DNA of 16,089 bases from NCBI GenBank assembly GCA_021299075.1, contig JAJTFU010000091.1, forward strand, positions 1-16,089, written 5' to 3'. The stretch comes from Novosphingobium sp. Its GTDB lineage: Bacteria; Pseudomonadota; Alphaproteobacteria; Sphingomonadales; Sphingomonadaceae. Below the pieces are notes generated by a model. It was not told the DNA's origin and did no database searches. It saw only the letters and a program-made list of their open reading frames with translations. Positions 14,336-16,089 of the stretch are shown piece by piece; positions within the stretch are counted from its first letter, which is position 1; every line of letters begins with the position of its first letter. Made by a program: the position numbers and the translations under genes.

Positions 14336-15287
14336 ATGGACAAGAACGCCCGCCTGATCCTCGCTCTCTCGGCCCTCGCCAGCCTGGCCCTGCCGGTCTC
14401 GCTCGCCAGCGCGCAGAACTTCACGCCCTACGGTGGTCGAAACCGGCCAGCGCTTCGGCCGCTTGCAGGAAGCGGTCCAGGCGATCGGCGGCGGCACGGG
14501 CACGATCCGCATCGCCAACGGCCGCCACGCCGATTGCGCAGTGCAGCAGGCCGGCTCGATCACTTACCAGGCCGAAACCCCGGGTCAGGCCATCTTCGAT
14601 GGCGTCGCCTGCGAAGGCAAGGGCATGCTGGTGCTGCGCGGCGACAATGCGCGGGTTGAGGGCCTCGTCTTCACCAACATCAAGGTCGACGATTTCAACG
14701 GGGTCGGCATCCGGATCGAGCTGGGCAACCTCGAGGTCTCGCAGTCGTGGTTCCGCGACAGCCAGCAGGGCATCCTCGGCGGGATCGACACCAAGAGCCG
14801 CATCAGCATCGACAAGTCGACCTTCACCCGGCTTGGCACCTGCGAAGGGCCGGGCGGCTGTGCCCACTCGGTCTATATCGGTGACTACGGCTCGGTCTCG
14901 ATCACCCGCAGCCGGTTCGAGCAGGGCCGCGGCGGACACTATGCCAAGAGCCGCAGCCGCACGGTCGAGATCCTGGGCAACAGCTTTGACGATTCGGGCG
15001 GGCGCGGCACCAATTACATGATCGACCTGCCGGGCGGTGCCTCGGGCCGGATCGCCAACAACTGGTTCGTGCAAGGGGCGGACAAGGAAAACTGGTCCGC
15101 CTTCATCACCGTCGCGCCGGAAGGGCGGCAATACAGCTCGGCCGGGCTGGTGATCGAGGATAACGATGCCCGTTTTGCGCCGGGCGTCAGCCGCACCAGC
15201 ACCTTCGTGGCCAACTGGACCGATGATCCGGTGCAGATCGGCGCGAACCGTCTGGCACCCGGCCTCAAGCGCACCGACCGCCGTTAA
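14336..15287 (+). pseudogene. Secreted right-handed beta-helix protein, frameshifted after signal peptide
   Basis: The first frame (from ATG 14336) encodes a signal peptide, RLILALSALASLALPVSLAS followed by AQNFTPY. The rest of the protein is in a different frame from about 14430: TVVETGQRFGRLQEAVQAIG, then a repeat-rich body to TAA 15285-15287. Repeats such as VEGLVFTNIKVDDFNGVGIR, LEVSQSWFRDSQQGILGG, VSITRSRFEQGRGGHY and VEILGNSFDDSGGRGTNY are rungs of a right-handed beta-helix (PbH1, pectate-lyase-like fold). Such proteins often bind or cleave polysaccharide, but no catalytic set is visible. Restoring 2 bases near 14428-14432 (for example a lost AC in CCCTAC-ACGGTG) would join both frames. 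GTG 14433 could allow a shortened cytoplasmic product, which makes little sense for a secreted fold. Confidence 0.8.
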
Positions 15288-15790
15288 CCGAAGGCCGCAG
15301 CGTAGCGCAGCACGCCGCGCGGCGCGTTGCCGGAGAGGACTTGCGCGCGAAAATATTGCGCATCGTGCTGCGCCAGCGGAGCCAGTTCGGGAATGATGCC
15401 GAAGCCGAAGCGCTCGTAATAGCCCGGGTTGCCGACCACGGCGACGCCGCGCGCGGCTTGGTCATGCAACGCCGCAATCCCCGCACGGATAAGCGCTGAA
15501 CCGATCCCCTGCAGCTGAACTTCGGGTGAGACCGAAACCGGCGCCATCTGGAACCAGCCGCAATCTGCCCCGTCGATTGTCACCGGACTGAAGCCGATAT
15601 GGCCGATGATTTCGCCAGCTGCGGTCACGGCAACCAGCGACAGAGCCAGATCGCCGGCGCTGCGCAGGGCATCGACCAGATCGGGTTCGCTGCCATCGCT
15701 GAACCACATCGGCGCAAAGGCGCGGCCAACCAGATCGTGTATCGCAGCTTCATCGCCAACCTGTTCTGGGCGAATGACGTAGCTGGTCAC
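15284..15790 (-). CDS. GNAT-family N-acetyltransferase (YhbS-like)
   Basis: A 168-residue GNAT-fold protein. It begins YVIRPEQVGDEAAIHDLVGR (beta-1/alpha-1), has HIGFSPVTIDG, and the acetyl-CoA pyrophosphate loop in VSVSPEVQLQGIGSALIRAG (Q92-x-Q94-G-I-G97). VVGNPGYYERFGFGIIPELA is characteristic of the YhbS-type subgroup. It transfers an acetyl group from acetyl-CoA to an unknown amine. The start is GTG at 15790, which overlaps the upstream ribA stop (GTGA). Its TAA shares the bases TTAA at 15284-15287 with the stop of the convergent beta-helix gene. Confidence 0.87.
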   Translation of the reverse strand: MTSYVIRPEQVGDEAAIHDLVGRAFAPMWFSDGSEPDLVDALRSAGDLALSLVAVTAAGEIIGHIGFSPVTIDGADCGWFQMAPVSVSPEVQLQGIGSALIRAGIAALHDQAARGVAVVGNPGYYERFGFGIIPELAPLAQHDAQYFRAQVLSGNAPRGVLRYAAAFG

Positions 15791-16089
15791 AGCAGGTGCC
15801 CCGTCCGATCGCGCTTGGTATCGAGGTAACGGGCGTTGTGTGGATTGGGCGGCAGCTGGTGCGGGACGCGTTCGGCCACGGTGACGCCGGCGGCGGAGAG
15901 CGCTTCGACCTTGGCCGGATTGTTGGTCATCAGCCGGATCGGGCCGACGCCGAGCAGGTGCAGCATCCGCGCCGCGACCGGAAAGTCGCGCGCTTCCGTG
16001 GGCAGGCCAAGCCGGTTGTTGGCATCGACCGTGTCGAACCCCTGGTCCTGCAGCTGATAGGCGCGCAGCTTGTTGACGAGGCCGATGCC
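15787..16089 (-). CDS. ribA: GTP cyclohydrolase II, C-terminal part (truncated by window)
   Basis: The frame runs open to the window end and gives the last 100 residues of RibA, the first enzyme of riboflavin synthesis, which converts GTP to a diaminohydroxypyrimidine phosphate, formate and pyrophosphate. It begins GIGLVNKLRAYQLQDQGFDT, a hallmark of the family, followed by the conserved DAN-LGLP-EARDF region. IRLMTNNPAKVEAL and VPHQLPPNPHNARYLDTKRD then lead to the stop. The zinc cysteines and catalytic residues lie upstream outside the window. It could be a stand-alone RibA or the end of a RibBA fusion; the visible part does not decide. It is translationally coupled to the downstream GNAT gene. 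Confidence 0.93.
   Translation of the reverse strand, partial: GIGLVNKLRAYQLQDQGFDTVDANNRLGLPTEARDFPVAARMLHLLGVGPIRLMTNNPAKVEALSAAGVTVAERVPHQLPPNPHNARYLDTKRDRTGHLL

Overview
This window is high-GC, densely packed bacterial DNA. Gene content suggests an alphaproteobacterium, most likely Sphingomonadales (Erythrobacter/Novosphingobium-like). The pointers are a methionine synthase split into two genes behind an ArsR-methyltransferase regulator and metF, and sphingomonad-looking SPFH, beta-helix and VOC proteins. This placement is inference, since no rRNA or marker phylogeny is available. I see no mobile element, CRISPR, tRNA or rRNA.

Layout. (1) 1-1896 (+): the end of a class I/II aminotransferase, an RluA-type pseudouridine synthase and the ribosome-rescue hydrolase ArfB, joined by overlapping start/stop codons. 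(2) 1897-2384 (-): two small tandem Ala-rich lipoproteins, convergent with arfB. (3) 2385-7709 (+): a methionine-cycle operon preceded by a perfect 10-bp inverted repeat, encoding an ArsR-methyltransferase fusion regulator, metF, the homocysteine-binding half of MetH, and the folate/cobalamin/AdoMet half of MetH. (4) 7710-8264 (-): a VOC-fold protein. (5) 8393-11285 (+): a beta-lactamase-family serine hydrolase and recQ. (6) 11286-12574 (-): a TerC-family membrane protein and a DUF465/YdcH-like small protein, separated by a good intrinsic terminator. A 335-bp gap with strong inverted repeats follows. (7) 12910-14289 (+): SPFH membrane protein, tiny ribbon-helix-helix protein with an AT-hook-like tail, and small membrane protein. 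(8) 14336-15287 (+): secreted beta-helix protein. (9) 15284-16089 (-): GNAT acetyltransferase and the end of GTP cyclohydrolase II (ribA).

The most striking observation is that five otherwise well-preserved genes each lack a short internal piece. metF lost the stretch before its C-terminal domain and is frameshifted. The first metH gene lost its zinc-binding Cys-Cys segment in frame. The second metH gene lost the link between the B12 and AdoMet domains and is frameshifted. The serine hydrolase lost its SxxK nucleophile segment and is frameshifted. The beta-helix gene has a small frameshift just after its signal peptide. All four frameshifts have the same phase. Flanking sequence looks undamaged, so these are either very recent lesions or assembly/amplification errors. 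As written, the methionine synthase pathway would not work. The other candidates for a second look are the operator next to the methyltransferase-fused regulator, the structured leader in 12575-12773, and the SPFH/RHH/membrane trio.
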